This document shows, piece after piece, positions 34,930 to 43,874 of a stretch of 64,000 nt of DNA. The stretch's first letter is position 1, and every line of letters begins with the position of its first letter. This stretch comes from Anaerococcus octavius (lineage in GTDB: Bacteria > Bacillota > Clostridia > Tissierellales > Peptoniphilaceae): the NCBI RefSeq assembly GCF_900445265.1, contig NZ_UFTA01000002.1, positions 930,001 to 994,000 of the forward strand, written 5' to 3'. The position numbers and the translations under genes are program-made. The notes under the pieces are model-generated. The model worked only from the letters and a program-made list of their open reading frames with translations, had not been told where the DNA came from and did not search any database.

Positions 34930-35502
34930 CTATAATCCTGCAAAGCCCATAAATGCTATTGACATAAGACCAAGAGTAATTAGACTCATTGGCGCACCTT
35001 TAAAGGCTTCTGGAGTATCATTTCCTGCAATTCTTTCTCTTAGGTAAGCTAGTATCATCATTGCTAGCATAAATCCAACTGATGAAGAAAGAGCGTATAC
35101 AATTGTTTCAAGCAAATTGTAAGAGTTTGTAATTGTTTTTATAGCTACACCAAGTACTACACAGTTTGTAGTAATAAGTGGTAAAAATACACCTAAGGCT
35201 CCATATAAGCTTGGCATATTTTTTTTCATAACTGTTTCAACTGATTGTACTAATGATGCAATTACTAAGATAAATACAACTGTTTGTAAATATTCTATAT
35301 GTAATGGCTCAAGTAAGTAGTATTGAATAAACCAGGTTACTATTGATGATAAAGTAATTACAAATATAACTGCGAAACTCATACCACGAGCTGTATCAAC
35401 TTTGCTTGTTACACCTAAAGTAGGGCAAATTCCCAAGAATTGTCCTAAAACATAGTTGGATACAAATATTGATCCAATAATTATTGCTAATAAGTCTGAC
35501 AT
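34930..35502 (-). CDS. rnfA: Rnf complex subunit A
   Basis: Integral membrane subunit of Rnf, homologous to NqrE. 190 residues with six helices; conserved stretches NYVLGQFLGICPTLGV near 16 and PLITTNCVVLGVA near 107 carry the Cys residues that bind the intramembrane Fe-S centre in Rnf/Nqr. Nine bases after rnfE. Confidence 0.96.
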   Translation of the reverse strand: MSDLLAIIIGSIFVSNYVLGQFLGICPTLGVTSKVDTARGMSFAVIFVITLSSIVTWFIQYYLLEPLHIEYLQTVVFILVIASLVQSVETVMKKNMPSLYGALGVFLPLITTNCVVLGVAIKTITNSYNLLETIVYALSSSVGFMLAMMILAYLRERIAGNDTPEAFKGAPMSLITLGLMSIAFMGFAGL

Positions 35503-35511
35503 ATTCCCTCC

Positions 35512-36183
35512 CTATTTAGTTGTTCTTGCTTTTTTATTATTATGAGCTGCATAAGCTGCAAATAATATTCCTAAGACTATAAATGATGAAGCTGGTTGTT
35601 GTAAAAATCCAATTGTATAATCTGCTGGGATTATTGTTTTACCAAATACTGTTCCTGCTCCTAATAATTCTCTTACAAAAGCTAAAACAGAAATAGCTAT
35701 AGTATAGCCAAGTCCTTGTCCAAGTCCATCAATAATTGAAGCTAAAGGACCATTTTTTGAAGCAAATCCTTCTGCACGAGCAAGTATTACACAGTTTACT
35801 ACTATAAGAGGGATAAATATACCAAGTGATTTATACAATGATGGTACATAAGCTCTTAAGACTAATTGAACTATAGTTACAAAGCCTGCGATAATTACGA
35901 TAAAAGCTGGAATTCTGATTTCATCTTTAATGAAGTTTCTAAGTAGGGAAACTACTAAGTTACTCATTGTAAGTACAAATACTACTGATAATCCCATACC
36001 AATAGCATTTTGCATAGTTGATGAAACCCCTAGGACTGAACACATTCCTACTAATTGTACAAAGACTGGGTTGTTTTTAAATATACCATCAGAAAACACT
36101 TTACCAAGACTTACTTTTTGTTTTCTTTTGCTATTTACCTTTGTATTTTCATCTACAATAGGTTTATCTATTTGTTGTTCCAT
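35512..36183 (-). CDS. rnfE: Rnf complex subunit E
   Basis: Membrane subunit homologous to NqrD and paralogous to RnfA. 223 residues: a polar N-terminal tail of about 25 residues, then six helices with NPVFVQLVGMCSVLGVS near 38 and PLIVVNCVILARAEGFA near 126, the mirror-image Cys motifs to those in RnfA. Ends with a Lys-rich tail. Confidence 0.96.
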   Translation of the reverse strand: MEQQIDKPIVDENTKVNSKRKQKVSLGKVFSDGIFKNNPVFVQLVGMCSVLGVSSTMQNAIGMGLSVVFVLTMSNLVVSLLRNFIKDEIRIPAFIVIIAGFVTIVQLVLRAYVPSLYKSLGIFIPLIVVNCVILARAEGFASKNGPLASIIDGLGQGLGYTIAISVLAFVRELLGAGTVFGKTIIPADYTIGFLQQPASSFIVLGILFAAYAAHNNKKARTTK

Positions 36184-36191
36184 AATAACTC

Positions 36192-36731
36192 CTAATTTAG
36201 ATTAGCTAGTACTTCTCTAGCATCATTTATACCATTTACAATAGTTTGAGTTGAATATGTTGCTCCAGATATGCCGACGATTTCATTTTCTCCGCCATTT
36301 TCTGAATAGCCAACTTCATTATCCATGTTTACTCCAACCATTCCTTCTTTAAAGAAATCCTCTTCCATTTCCGCACCAAATCCTGGTGACTCTGAGTGAT
36401 TTAATGGAGCAAATCCAACAATGTTATGGTCTTTGTCAACACCTATTAGGTATTCAATATCTCCACCATATCCACCTGGAGAATTGATTTGGAATACATA
36501 CCCTTCTCCATCACTTGTAATTGCTTTATAAACATTTTCTATTGTATCTGGTTTTTTGACATCTATTTCTTCATAAGAATCTGCAGGATAAACTACAGAT
36601 AAAGATTCTTTTAATTCTTTTTCTTGATTTTCTGCAACTACTGGAGCTGTTAGACTATTTGTAAAAGCAAGTGCTAAAGCTACCACTGCTGTAATGGCAA
36701 ATAATCTTAAACCTAATTTAAAATTATTCAT
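36192..36731 (-). CDS. rnfG: Rnf complex subunit G, covalent flavoprotein
   Basis: Membrane-anchored FMN-binding subunit. 179 residues with one N-terminal helix (about 10-28) and an extracytoplasmic FMN domain. The covalent FMN site SGATYST is at about 155-161; Thr in the S(G)ATxxT motif is the linkage residue. An ApbE-type flavin transferase would be needed and is not in the window. Overlaps rnfD by 8 bases. Confidence 0.95.
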   Translation of the reverse strand: MNNFKLGLRLFAITAVVALALAFTNSLTAPVVAENQEKELKESLSVVYPADSYEEIDVKKPDTIENVYKAITSDGEGYVFQINSPGGYGGDIEYLIGVDKDHNIVGFAPLNHSESPGFGAEMEEDFFKEGMVGVNMDNEVGYSENGGENEIVGISGATYSTQTIVNGINDAREVLANLN

Positions 36732-37698
36732 TTTCCACTCCTTTTTGTTTGCTATAATCTACACCAAATACTTTTGGTCTAGTATATTTTTCTATAATTG
36801 GTACAACTAGATTTGCAAGTAAGATAGAATAACTTACACCTTCTGGATATCCACCAAAAGCTCTAATAATCGCTGTTAGTAAACCTGCAAGAATTGCATA
36901 AACAATTTGTCCATTTGGTGTTACTGGGCTAGTTGTATAATCTGTCAGCATGAAAAATGCTCCTAAAAGCATACCACCAGATAAGATGTATTTTAGTATA
37001 TCATCAAATCCTTGGAATAATCCACCTAACACGGTTGCTGTTACTATGTAAATAAGTGGCATTTTTATATTTACTACTCCTCTAATTAGTAGGTAAATAA
37101 AACCAATTATTAGTGCAAGTGCTGAAACTTCACCTAAAGAACCTGGAATATTTCCCAAAAATAAATCCATAACAGAATATGAAGCTGGTTCTGAAAGTGG
37201 TGTTGCTGCTGATAATGCAGATATTGTACTAACTGATTTTAATGTTGCTACTCTTTGAGGTGGTACAAATGTAGTCATTGTGCTTGACCATGATGCTAGT
37301 AAAAATGCTCTTGCGGCTAAAGCTGGATTTACTATATTTTGTCCAAGACCACCAAAAGCCATTTTTACCACTACAATTGCAAATACTGCACCTATTACCA
37401 ATTGCCAAACTGGAAGGGTAAATGGTACGTTAAAGGCTAATAATATACCTGTAACAACTGCAGAAAGATCTTTTACAGTTTGTTTTCTTTTTGTTGTTTT
37501 ATTAAATAAATATTCTGATAGTACACAAGCAAGTACTGATGTTAATATTAATATTAAAGCTCTATAGCCGAAATAATATACTGCTGCAATACCAGCTGGT
37601 ATAAGCGCAATAATTACATCTTTCATCTCGCTTTGTACTGTTTTTTTACTTCTCACATGAGGAGAAGATGTAACTAATAATTTTTCTCTATTTTCCAT
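36724..37698 (-). CDS. rnfD: Rnf complex subunit D
   Basis: Membrane subunit homologous to NqrB, thought to take part in ion translocation. 324 residues with eight to nine helices, GGLGQNIVNPALAARAFLLASW near 115 and the covalent FMN site TDYTTSP near 251 (Thr in D-Y-T-T-S-P). Follows rnfC by 10 bases. Confidence 0.95.
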   Translation of the reverse strand: MENREKLLVTSSPHVRSKKTVQSEMKDVIIALIPAGIAAVYYFGYRALILILTSVLACVLSEYLFNKTTKRKQTVKDLSAVVTGILLAFNVPFTLPVWQLVIGAVFAIVVVKMAFGGLGQNIVNPALAARAFLLASWSSTMTTFVPPQRVATLKSVSTISALSAATPLSEPASYSVMDLFLGNIPGSLGEVSALALIIGFIYLLIRGVVNIKMPLIYIVTATVLGGLFQGFDDILKYILSGGMLLGAFFMLTDYTTSPVTPNGQIVYAILAGLLTAIIRAFGGYPEGVSYSILLANLVVPIIEKYTRPKVFGVDYSKQKGVENE

Positions 37699-37708
37699 AT
37701 ATCTGCTC

Positions 37709-39046
37709 CTACTTACCTTTTCCTGCTTGTCTTATTTGACGTTTACCAAATCTAATCGCTTCAACCAATGGTCTTTTAGATGGGCAAATATAAGAACATG
37801 ATCCACATTCTATACAGTCCATAATTCTATAATCCTCTGCTTTTTCAAATTGTTCATTTAAAGCAAATTTGTGAATATAAAGTGGCATTAGATTTACTGG
37901 ACAAACATTTACACAGCGAGCACATCTAATACATGGTTCGATTTCTGCGGGTATAGCTTCTTCTTTAGTTTGTACCAAAATACAGTTTGTAGCTTTTTCT
38001 ACAGGATTTCCTGCATTTGGTTGAGCAATACCCATCATTGGTCCACCACTAATGAGTTTCCCAATTTCTCCATTTAGTCCGCCAACTTGATCTATAGCAA
38101 AACCAAAAGCAGTGCCAACTTTTACAATTACGTTTTGTGGAGTTTTTACATTATGACCTGTTACTGTCATTACTCTTTCATAAAGTGGTTTATCATAGTA
38201 AATAGCTTCGTAAACTGCATTTACAGTTGAAACGTTTGATACTATAACATCTGCATCCATTGGGAGACCACCAGATGGCACAACTCTATTTAATGTAGCA
38301 TCTATAAGTCTTTTTTCGTCCCCTTGTGGATATTTTGTTGCAAGCTTAACTACTTTTAGATCAGGCATATTTGTAGCATTATTTGCATAATCTTTTAAAT
38401 AATTAGATATTTCTTCAAAAGCTTTCGGTTTATTGTCTTCTATAGCAATAATTCCTTGTTTTGCTCCTGACCCAACAACTAACATTTCTAGACCTTTTAC
38501 AATATTTTGTGGTCTATTTTTTAATATATAGTCATCGCAGGTTACATAAGGCTCACATTCTGCACCATTTACAATAACTGTATCGACTTCTTTTGCTGGT
38601 GTATATTTTATATGTGTTGGGAAAGCTGCTCCACCCATACCAACTATTCCAGCTTCTTTTATTTTGGCTACGATTTCCTCTTTATTTAAGCTTACGTTTT
38701 CATTTAATATGTACTCTTTTTCTTGGTCGTAGCCTTCAGTATCAATTACAACTGCTTGAGAATTTTTCCCTGATGCTGTTTGTATATCTATTATGTCTTT
38801 TACAATACCATTTGCTGATGAATGGATATTTGCTGAGAAATTACCAACAGCTTCCCCAATTAAATCCCCGATATGTACTTCGTCTTTTTTGTTAACAAGA
38901 CATTTACTTGGTGCACCTATATGTTGAGTAAGTGGAATTACAACCTCTTTTGGTGTAGGGAGGGTAAATAATTCACTATTTTCAGAAAGTTCTTTGAACT
39001 CATCAATGTGAACACCTTTTTTAAATGTCAAAGCATTTTCTGCCAT
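37709..39046 (-). CDS. rnfC: Rnf complex subunit C
   Basis: Peripheral NADH/FMN and Fe-S subunit facing the cytoplasm. The 445 residues have FKKGVHIDEFKE at the N terminus, a GMGGAAFPTHIKY nucleotide-binding loop near 136, VNGAECEPY near 158, and two 4Fe-4S motifs (CIRCARCVNVCP near 373, CIECGSCSYICP near 412). The frame offers ATG-TAT-ATG; I take the second because AAGGAG then has proper spacing. First gene of the operon. Confidence 0.96.
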   Translation of the reverse strand: MAENALTFKKGVHIDEFKELSENSELFTLPTPKEVVIPLTQHIGAPSKCLVNKKDEVHIGDLIGEAVGNFSANIHSSANGIVKDIIDIQTASGKNSQAVVIDTEGYDQEKEYILNENVSLNKEEIVAKIKEAGIVGMGGAAFPTHIKYTPAKEVDTVIVNGAECEPYVTCDDYILKNRPQNIVKGLEMLVVGSGAKQGIIAIEDNKPKAFEEISNYLKDYANNATNMPDLKVVKLATKYPQGDEKRLIDATLNRVVPSGGLPMDADVIVSNVSTVNAVYEAIYYDKPLYERVMTVTGHNVKTPQNVIVKVGTAFGFAIDQVGGLNGEIGKLISGGPMMGIAQPNAGNPVEKATNCILVQTKEEAIPAEIEPCIRCARCVNVCPVNLMPLYIHKFALNEQFEKAEDYRIMDCIECGSCSYICPSKRPLVEAIRFGKRQIRQAGKGK

Positions 39047-39078
39047 ATACATCTCCTTATTTTTTTATCTTTGTTTAT

Positions 39079-39107
39079 ATTATAAATGAATTTGTAACAT
39101 TCATCAA
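39079..39107 (-). promoter_or_regulatory. Promoter of the rnfCDGEAB operon with an inverted repeat in the spacer
   Basis: TTGATG (39107-39102) and TATAAT (39084-39079) with a 17-base spacer, about 33 bases before the rnfC start. The spacer carries an inverted repeat (ATGAAT, 7 bases, ATTCAT). A partly Rex-like TTGTTGA...TTACAA overlaps the -35, but its inner spacing is one base off the clostridial Rex consensus. Confidence 0.7.
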
Positions 39108-39110
39108 CAA

Positions 39111-39767
39111 CTATGCGATATTATATAAAAGTTGATTAATGAATGTCACAAAATTATTATAGCTAAGTTGTCCTAAATCGGATACTTCTTCATTTGTAGG
39201 CAAGCCATCTTTATAAAAAGTTTTATAAACATCATAAGTTGCTTCTACTTTAGTTACATATTGTCTAGTTTCATCAAATGGTATTTTTGAAATATCGGGA
39301 TTATTTTTATCCAATACTCCATCTTTTATCCATTTATCAACATTTCCCACTCCCCCATTATAGGCTGCTAGGGCTAATTTTTGATTGTTGTAGTATTTTA
39401 TTAAATAATTATAATATCCAACCCCTAGATTTAGATTATAATCTATATCATTTAATTTTTCTGGATAATAGTCCATACCTATTACCTCTGCAGAATGTCT
39501 TGCCGTTTCATCAAGAAGTTGCATTAGACCTTGAGCACCTTGATGACTTTGGGCATCATTATCAAAATCAGACTCTACTTTTACAATTGATGCTGTTAAA
39601 AGTGGATCAATATTGAAATTTTCAGAAGTTTCTGTAATTTGATCCTGATAATTTATTTGTGTTCTTGAAGTTTGATAGGCAATTATACCATAGGATAAAA
39701 CAATTGCTAAAAGTATAATTAAAAGCAAATATCCTATTATTTTTCCTATTATTTTTAAAACTTTCAT
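39111..39767 (-). CDS. Membrane-anchored lytic transglycosylase (SLT domain)
   Basis: Cleaves the glycan chain of peptidoglycan. 218 residues: an N-terminal helix (about 9-29) anchors it outside; the SLT fold follows with catalytic Glu65 in IVKVESDF, SHQGAQGLMQLL near 75 and LALAAYNGGVGNVDKW near 131. It overlaps coaE by 4 bases. In Firmicutes this class is often next to coaE and polA. Confidence 0.94.
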   Translation of the reverse strand: MKVLKIIGKIIGYLLLIILLAIVLSYGIIAYQTSRTQINYQDQITETSENFNIDPLLTASIVKVESDFDNDAQSHQGAQGLMQLLDETARHSAEVIGMDYYPEKLNDIDYNLNLGVGYYNYLIKYYNNQKLALAAYNGGVGNVDKWIKDGVLDKNNPDISKIPFDETRQYVTKVEATYDVYKTFYKDGLPTNEEVSDLGQLSYNNFVTFINQLLYNIA

Positions 39768-40357
39768 AGTAAATCCTTTTGTACTAAAATTTCTTCTAAT
39801 TTTTCGTTTAGATTTTCTACACTTGTGCTGTTATCAAAAACTACATCGCTATTTTCTTTCATATTAATTAATTTCCTTTGGCTTTCTATTTTTGCTTTTG
39901 CATATGAAAGATTAATATTATCCCTATCCATAAGTCTTTTTATTTGAGTTTCGTAGTCTGCTACAACTAACCAAACTTCATCTGCATCAAATTTTACTTC
40001 CATTTGAAAATAAAGTGGTATTTCTACAAAAACAGCTTTCTCATCTATTAAGTCAATTTGTTTATTAATTTCATTCAAAATATTTCGATGGGTTATTTTA
40101 TTTAATTTTTTCAGCTTATTTTCATCAGAAAAAATTATCTGTCCTAGCTTCTCTTTATCCAAACTCTCATTTATAAAAGCTTTATCAAATTCTCCAGATT
40201 TTTTAATAGATTCATAGTTAATCGCTCCTGGATTTAATAAACTTTTATTAATTTCATCTGCAGAAATGACTATAAAACCCTTTGATTCTAAAAGCTTGCA
40301 CAATGTTGATTTTCCTGATGCAATTGTACCAGTAATTACTATTTTACTTGGACTCAT
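39764..40357 (-). CDS. coaE: Dephospho-CoA kinase
   Basis: Last step of CoA synthesis. About 197 residues from the Met at 40357, with P-loop GTIASGKST near 10, SADEI near 32 and the family pattern FVEIPLYFQ near 110. I prefer this start because GGAG lies 9 bases upstream and the family opens MxxIVITG; the frame itself runs nine codons further upstream into polA. The polA end overlaps by 14 bases. Confidence 0.95.
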   Translation of the reverse strand: MSPSKIVITGTIASGKSTLCKLLESKGFIVISADEINKSLLNPGAINYESIKKSGEFDKAFINESLDKEKLGQIIFSDENKLKKLNKITHRNILNEINKQIDLIDEKAVFVEIPLYFQMEVKFDADEVWLVVADYETQIKRLMDRDNINLSYAKAKIESQRKLINMKENSDVVFDNSTSVENLNEKLEEILVQKDLL

Positions 40358-42986
40358 ACATACTTTCTCCAGTATCAATTTCAACTAATAATGGAACTTT
40401 AAGTTTTGCAGCTGATTGCATAGAATCTTTTAAAATCTCCATAGCTTTATCCTTATCTTTTAGTGATGATTCTAGAATGATTTCATCGTGAATTTGTAGG
40501 ATAATTTTTGCATCAAGACCTGCTTTTTTTAGATTTTCATCAGTTCTTATCATGGCAATCTTAATTATATCTGCTGCTGTTCCTTGAATAGGGGTATTTA
40601 AAGCAACTCTTTCTCCAAAACTTCTAACATTAAAGTTTTTTGAAGTAATTTCTGGTATATATCTTCTACGGTTAAACAAAGTATCTGTATAACCTAGCTC
40701 TCTTGCTTCTTTAATAATATTATCCATATAATTTTTTACATTTGGATAACCTTCAAAAAATCCTTCTATATAATCTTTTGCAAGAGGTCTAGGAATATTT
40801 AAATTTTGTGATAAACCGTAATCACTAATTCCATAAATTATACCAAAATTAACAGCCTTTGCATTATATCTTTCTTGTTTTGTAACCTCATCTATGGACC
40901 TATCAAATACTTCTGAAGCAGTTTTAGCATGAATATCTACACCATTTATAAAGGCATTTATCATATTTGGGTCATCTGATAATGATGCTAGTATTCTAAG
41001 TTCTATTTGAGAATAATCAGCATCTATTAAAACTTTGCCTTGGTCAGCTTTAAAAGCTTTTCTGATCTTTCTACCCTCTTCAGTTCTAATCGGCAAATTC
41101 TGTAGATTTGGCTCAGTTGATGAGAGCCTACCAGTTGATGCTATACTTTGTTTAAAGGTAGATCTTATTCTACCATCATCATCTATAGAATTTTCTAGTC
41201 CCTCAATATATGTGGAACGTAATTTATACATTTCTCTATATTGTTCGATTTTTGGTATAATCTGATGTTCATCTCTAAGCTTTTCTAATACTGATGCATT
41301 TGTTGAAAAGCCTGTTTTAGTTTTTTTAATTACTGGCAATCCTAGATCCTTAAATAATACTTCTCCTAATTGTTTTGGAGAATTGATATTGAATTCAGAT
41401 CCCGCTAATTCATGAATTTCGTTTGTTAGTCCTTCTAAAACCTCATCAATTTCTGCCTTTAATTTTTCTAAAACATCCATGTCAGTTACAAAACCGGCAA
41501 TTTCCATATTGGCTAGTACTTTAGAAAGTTTAATTTCTATATCTTTATACAGATCATACATTTCTAATTTCTTCAATTCTTCTACAAGTTTTGTTTTAGA
41601 ATTTTCTATAGTATAAAGAACTGATGCCATATATGGATTTAATTCTTCTTGATCAATTTCTTCGTATTTTTTAGTTTTTGCACCTTTGCCAATTAAGTCT
41701 ACTTCATTCATAACTTCAAAATCCGAATAAATTTGACTTAAAGTCTTTATATCATAAGATGATCTGGAAGGATCTATGAGATAGTGCATTAGCATCATAT
41801 CATCATAAGGTAAGTCTAGATTAATATCTAATTTATCAAGCAGGACTACATCTTCTTTTATATCAAAAGAATTTTTTATAATATCTTTATCAGAAAAAAT
41901 CTCTTTAAAAGATTTTATAAATTTTTCATCGGGATTTATGATGTATGTATCAGTATCAGATGTTTTGATAGCTATTTTATAAATACTAGAATGTATATAA
42001 TTATCTCCATCATATAAAGATTTAAAGCTAAATTCTTTATTTTCCTTAATGGATGCTATCAGTTCATCATAAGAGTCAGTTTCAATAAAAATAAAATCTT
42101 TATTATTGTCAGCATCATCTACATGGCTTTCAATTTTTTCTAAAAATTTATTGAAGTTATATTTAGAAAATTTCTCTCTTAGAGCTGGATAATCAGGTTC
42201 TCCTAGTTCTAAATCAGACAAGTCAATTTCTACTGGTGCATTTTTAACTATTGTCCCTATTTTTTTGCTCATATACGCAATAGATTCACTATCTATTAAA
42301 GTTTGCTTAGTTTTTTTGCCAGAAACTTCGTCTATATGTTCATATAATCCTTCTATAGATCCATATTTTTGAACAAAGCCAATTGCTTTTTTAGGTCCTA
42401 TACCATCCACACCGGGAATATTATCGGATTTATCACCCTCAAGACCTTTTACATCAATTAATTGCTTAGGTGTCAGTCCAAATTCTTCTTTTATAGTTGA
42501 TAGGTTGTATTCAACCATATCAGAGATACCTTTTTTAGTAAGATAAAGTGTAATATTTTCATCTACCAGCTGTAAATAATCACGATCACCTGTTATTATT
42601 ACAACATCATAGCCCGCTTCTTGACCCATTTGTGCATAAGTACCGACTATATCATCAGCTTCAAATCCGTCTAGGTCAGTATAAGCCACGCCCATAGAAT
42701 CTAATATATCCTTTAAAATTCCAAACTGATAGGAAAGCTCACTAGGCATCTTGTCGCGAGTTGCCTTATAGTCTTTAAACTCCTCATGGCGAAACGTTTT
42801 GCTAGATCTATCAAAGGCAACTAGAACTAAGTCTGGATTGTATTTATCAAAGGCATTCTGGTACATAGTTAAAAAACCATATACTCCGTTGGTCATGACT
42901 CCATCATTATTTGTAAGCTTCGGCAGGGCAAAAAACGCCCTAAATATTAAACTAGAACCATCAATTAGCATAAGTGTTTTACTCAT
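40344..42986 (-). CDS. polA: DNA polymerase I with degenerate proofreading domain
   Basis: Gap filling and primer removal. 880 residues: 5'-3' exonuclease (1-290; LIDGSSLIFRAFFAL, ADDIVGTYA, ITGDRDYLQLV), a middle 3'-5' exonuclease-like domain (about 300-465) and the polymerase domain with ADYSQIELRILAS near 660, KAVNFGIIYG near 710, and QIHDEIILE near 840. In the middle domain, motif ExoI should have D-x-E; here it is FSFKSLY, so proofreading is probably lost, as in several Gram-positive enzymes. Confidence 0.96.
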   Translation of the reverse strand: MSKTLMLIDGSSLIFRAFFALPKLTNNDGVMTNGVYGFLTMYQNAFDKYNPDLVLVAFDRSSKTFRHEEFKDYKATRDKMPSELSYQFGILKDILDSMGVAYTDLDGFEADDIVGTYAQMGQEAGYDVVIITGDRDYLQLVDENITLYLTKKGISDMVEYNLSTIKEEFGLTPKQLIDVKGLEGDKSDNIPGVDGIGPKKAIGFVQKYGSIEGLYEHIDEVSGKKTKQTLIDSESIAYMSKKIGTIVKNAPVEIDLSDLELGEPDYPALREKFSKYNFNKFLEKIESHVDDADNNKDFIFIETDSYDELIASIKENKEFSFKSLYDGDNYIHSSIYKIAIKTSDTDTYIINPDEKFIKSFKEIFSDKDIIKNSFDIKEDVVLLDKLDINLDLPYDDMMLMHYLIDPSRSSYDIKTLSQIYSDFEVMNEVDLIGKGAKTKKYEEIDQEELNPYMASVLYTIENSKTKLVEELKKLEMYDLYKDIEIKLSKVLANMEIAGFVTDMDVLEKLKAEIDEVLEGLTNEIHELAGSEFNINSPKQLGEVLFKDLGLPVIKKTKTGFSTNASVLEKLRDEHQIIPKIEQYREMYKLRSTYIEGLENSIDDDGRIRSTFKQSIASTGRLSSTEPNLQNLPIRTEEGRKIRKAFKADQGKVLIDADYSQIELRILASLSDDPNMINAFINGVDIHAKTASEVFDRSIDEVTKQERYNAKAVNFGIIYGISDYGLSQNLNIPRPLAKDYIEGFFEGYPNVKNYMDNIIKEARELGYTDTLFNRRRYIPEITSKNFNVRSFGERVALNTPIQGTAADIIKIAMIRTDENLKKAGLDAKIILQIHDEIILESSLKDKDKAMEILKDSMQSAAKLKVPLLVEIDTGESMYESK

Positions 42987-43042
42987 TTGTCACTCCTTAG
43001 TTATAGTATATCTTAAATCGGGGATATTTGAAAGATTTGTAT

Positions 43043-43073
43043 AAAAAAAGCTCATAATCTTTGTGATTATGAG
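43043..43073 (-). terminator. Terminator after tRNA-Leu(CAA)
   Basis: A perfect 9-bp stem (43051-43059 with 43065-43073) is followed on the minus strand by C then seven T. It lies about 120 bases after the tRNA and 57 before polA. The intervening trailer holds two further hairpins (43111-43126 and 43141-43159) without T runs. Confidence 0.85.
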
Positions 43074-43190
43074 TTTTAAATTTATACTTTTAATTAAGCT
43101 TATCTGCTTTTATCCTAAAAAATTTTAGGTATACGATATTATCGTGCTTAAATCACGATTTCTATAAAGAAAACCGACATAATAGTTATA

Positions 43191-43277
43191 TGGTGCCGGT
43201 GGTGGGACTCGAACCCACACGCCCAGATGGACAACAGAGTTTGAGTCTGTCTCGTCTGCCAATTCCAACACACCGGC
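43191..43277 (-). tRNA. tRNA-Leu (anticodon CAA)
   Basis: 87 bases with encoded CCA. Acceptor GCCGGTG pairs with CACCGGC. The anticodon stem ACAGA/TCTGT encloses CTCAAAC, anticodon CAA, which reads UUG. It has a long variable arm and TTCGAGT T-loop, typical class II leucine tRNA. It is a single tRNA gene between polA and the PAP2 gene. Confidence 0.95.
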
Positions 43278-43310
43278 TTATCAGTTACCTACTAATTATA
43301 ACATATATAA

Positions 43311-43874
43311 CTATAATTGCAAATATTTAACCGTAAATCTTTTTCTTAATTTTTTATCAAAATATACTTTTAAAGCAAGCATTCCTAAAAAGAATCCAAT
43401 TAAAGATCCTCCTATAACATCTGTTGGAAAATGTACGTATAGGTATAGCCTACTAAAGGTTATTAAAAAAGCTAGAACTCCTGTAAAAACTTTTAAACTT
43501 TTGGATTTTGTCATAAATAAAATTATGGCAAAAAATGTAAATGCATATGAACTGTGACCTGATGGAAATGATCCATCTTTTAAAGGTGGAATTAGCAAAT
43601 TAAAATTATTTACTAGTTCAAAAGGCCTTTGCCTGTCAAAAATATTTTTTAGCAAAATATTTACTACTATCAGGTTTAAAACAAAGCCTATAACCATAAC
43701 TTTTCCTGCTTTTTTATATTCTTTTGTAGACAAGAAAATAATAATAAAAGCAATCCATAGAATGGACATATTCCCTAAGCTACTTAAATTTACCATTATT
43801 TTATCTAAAGTAGGATTAGATATTTTTTGAATGACATCTAAAATATGTAATTCAAAATTTGTCCGCTGGCCCAT
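43311..43874 (-). CDS. PAP2-superfamily membrane phosphatase
   Basis: 187 residues with about five to six helices and the three PAP2 catalytic motifs: KNIFDRQRP near 75, PSGHS near 103 and SRLYLYVHFPTDVIGG near 139. It likely dephosphorylates a lipid phosphate at the outer membrane face, such as undecaprenyl-pyrophosphate or phosphatidylglycerophosphate; substrate cannot be told from sequence. Start overlaps the capA stop, so the two are co-translated. Confidence 0.92.
   Translation of the reverse strand: MGQRTNFELHILDVIQKISNPTLDKIMVNLSSLGNMSILWIAFIIIFLSTKEYKKAGKVMVIGFVLNLIVVNILLKNIFDRQRPFELVNNFNLLIPPLKDGSFPSGHSSYAFTFFAIILFMTKSKSLKVFTGVLAFLITFSRLYLYVHFPTDVIGGSLIGFFLGMLALKVYFDKKLRKRFTVKYLQL

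Noticed and set aside
43100-43190. Hairpins at 43111-43126 and 43141-43159 as a regulatory RNA
   Set aside because: They lie in the tRNA-Leu trailer, have no T runs or known fold, and short AT-rich inverted repeats are expected at this base composition.
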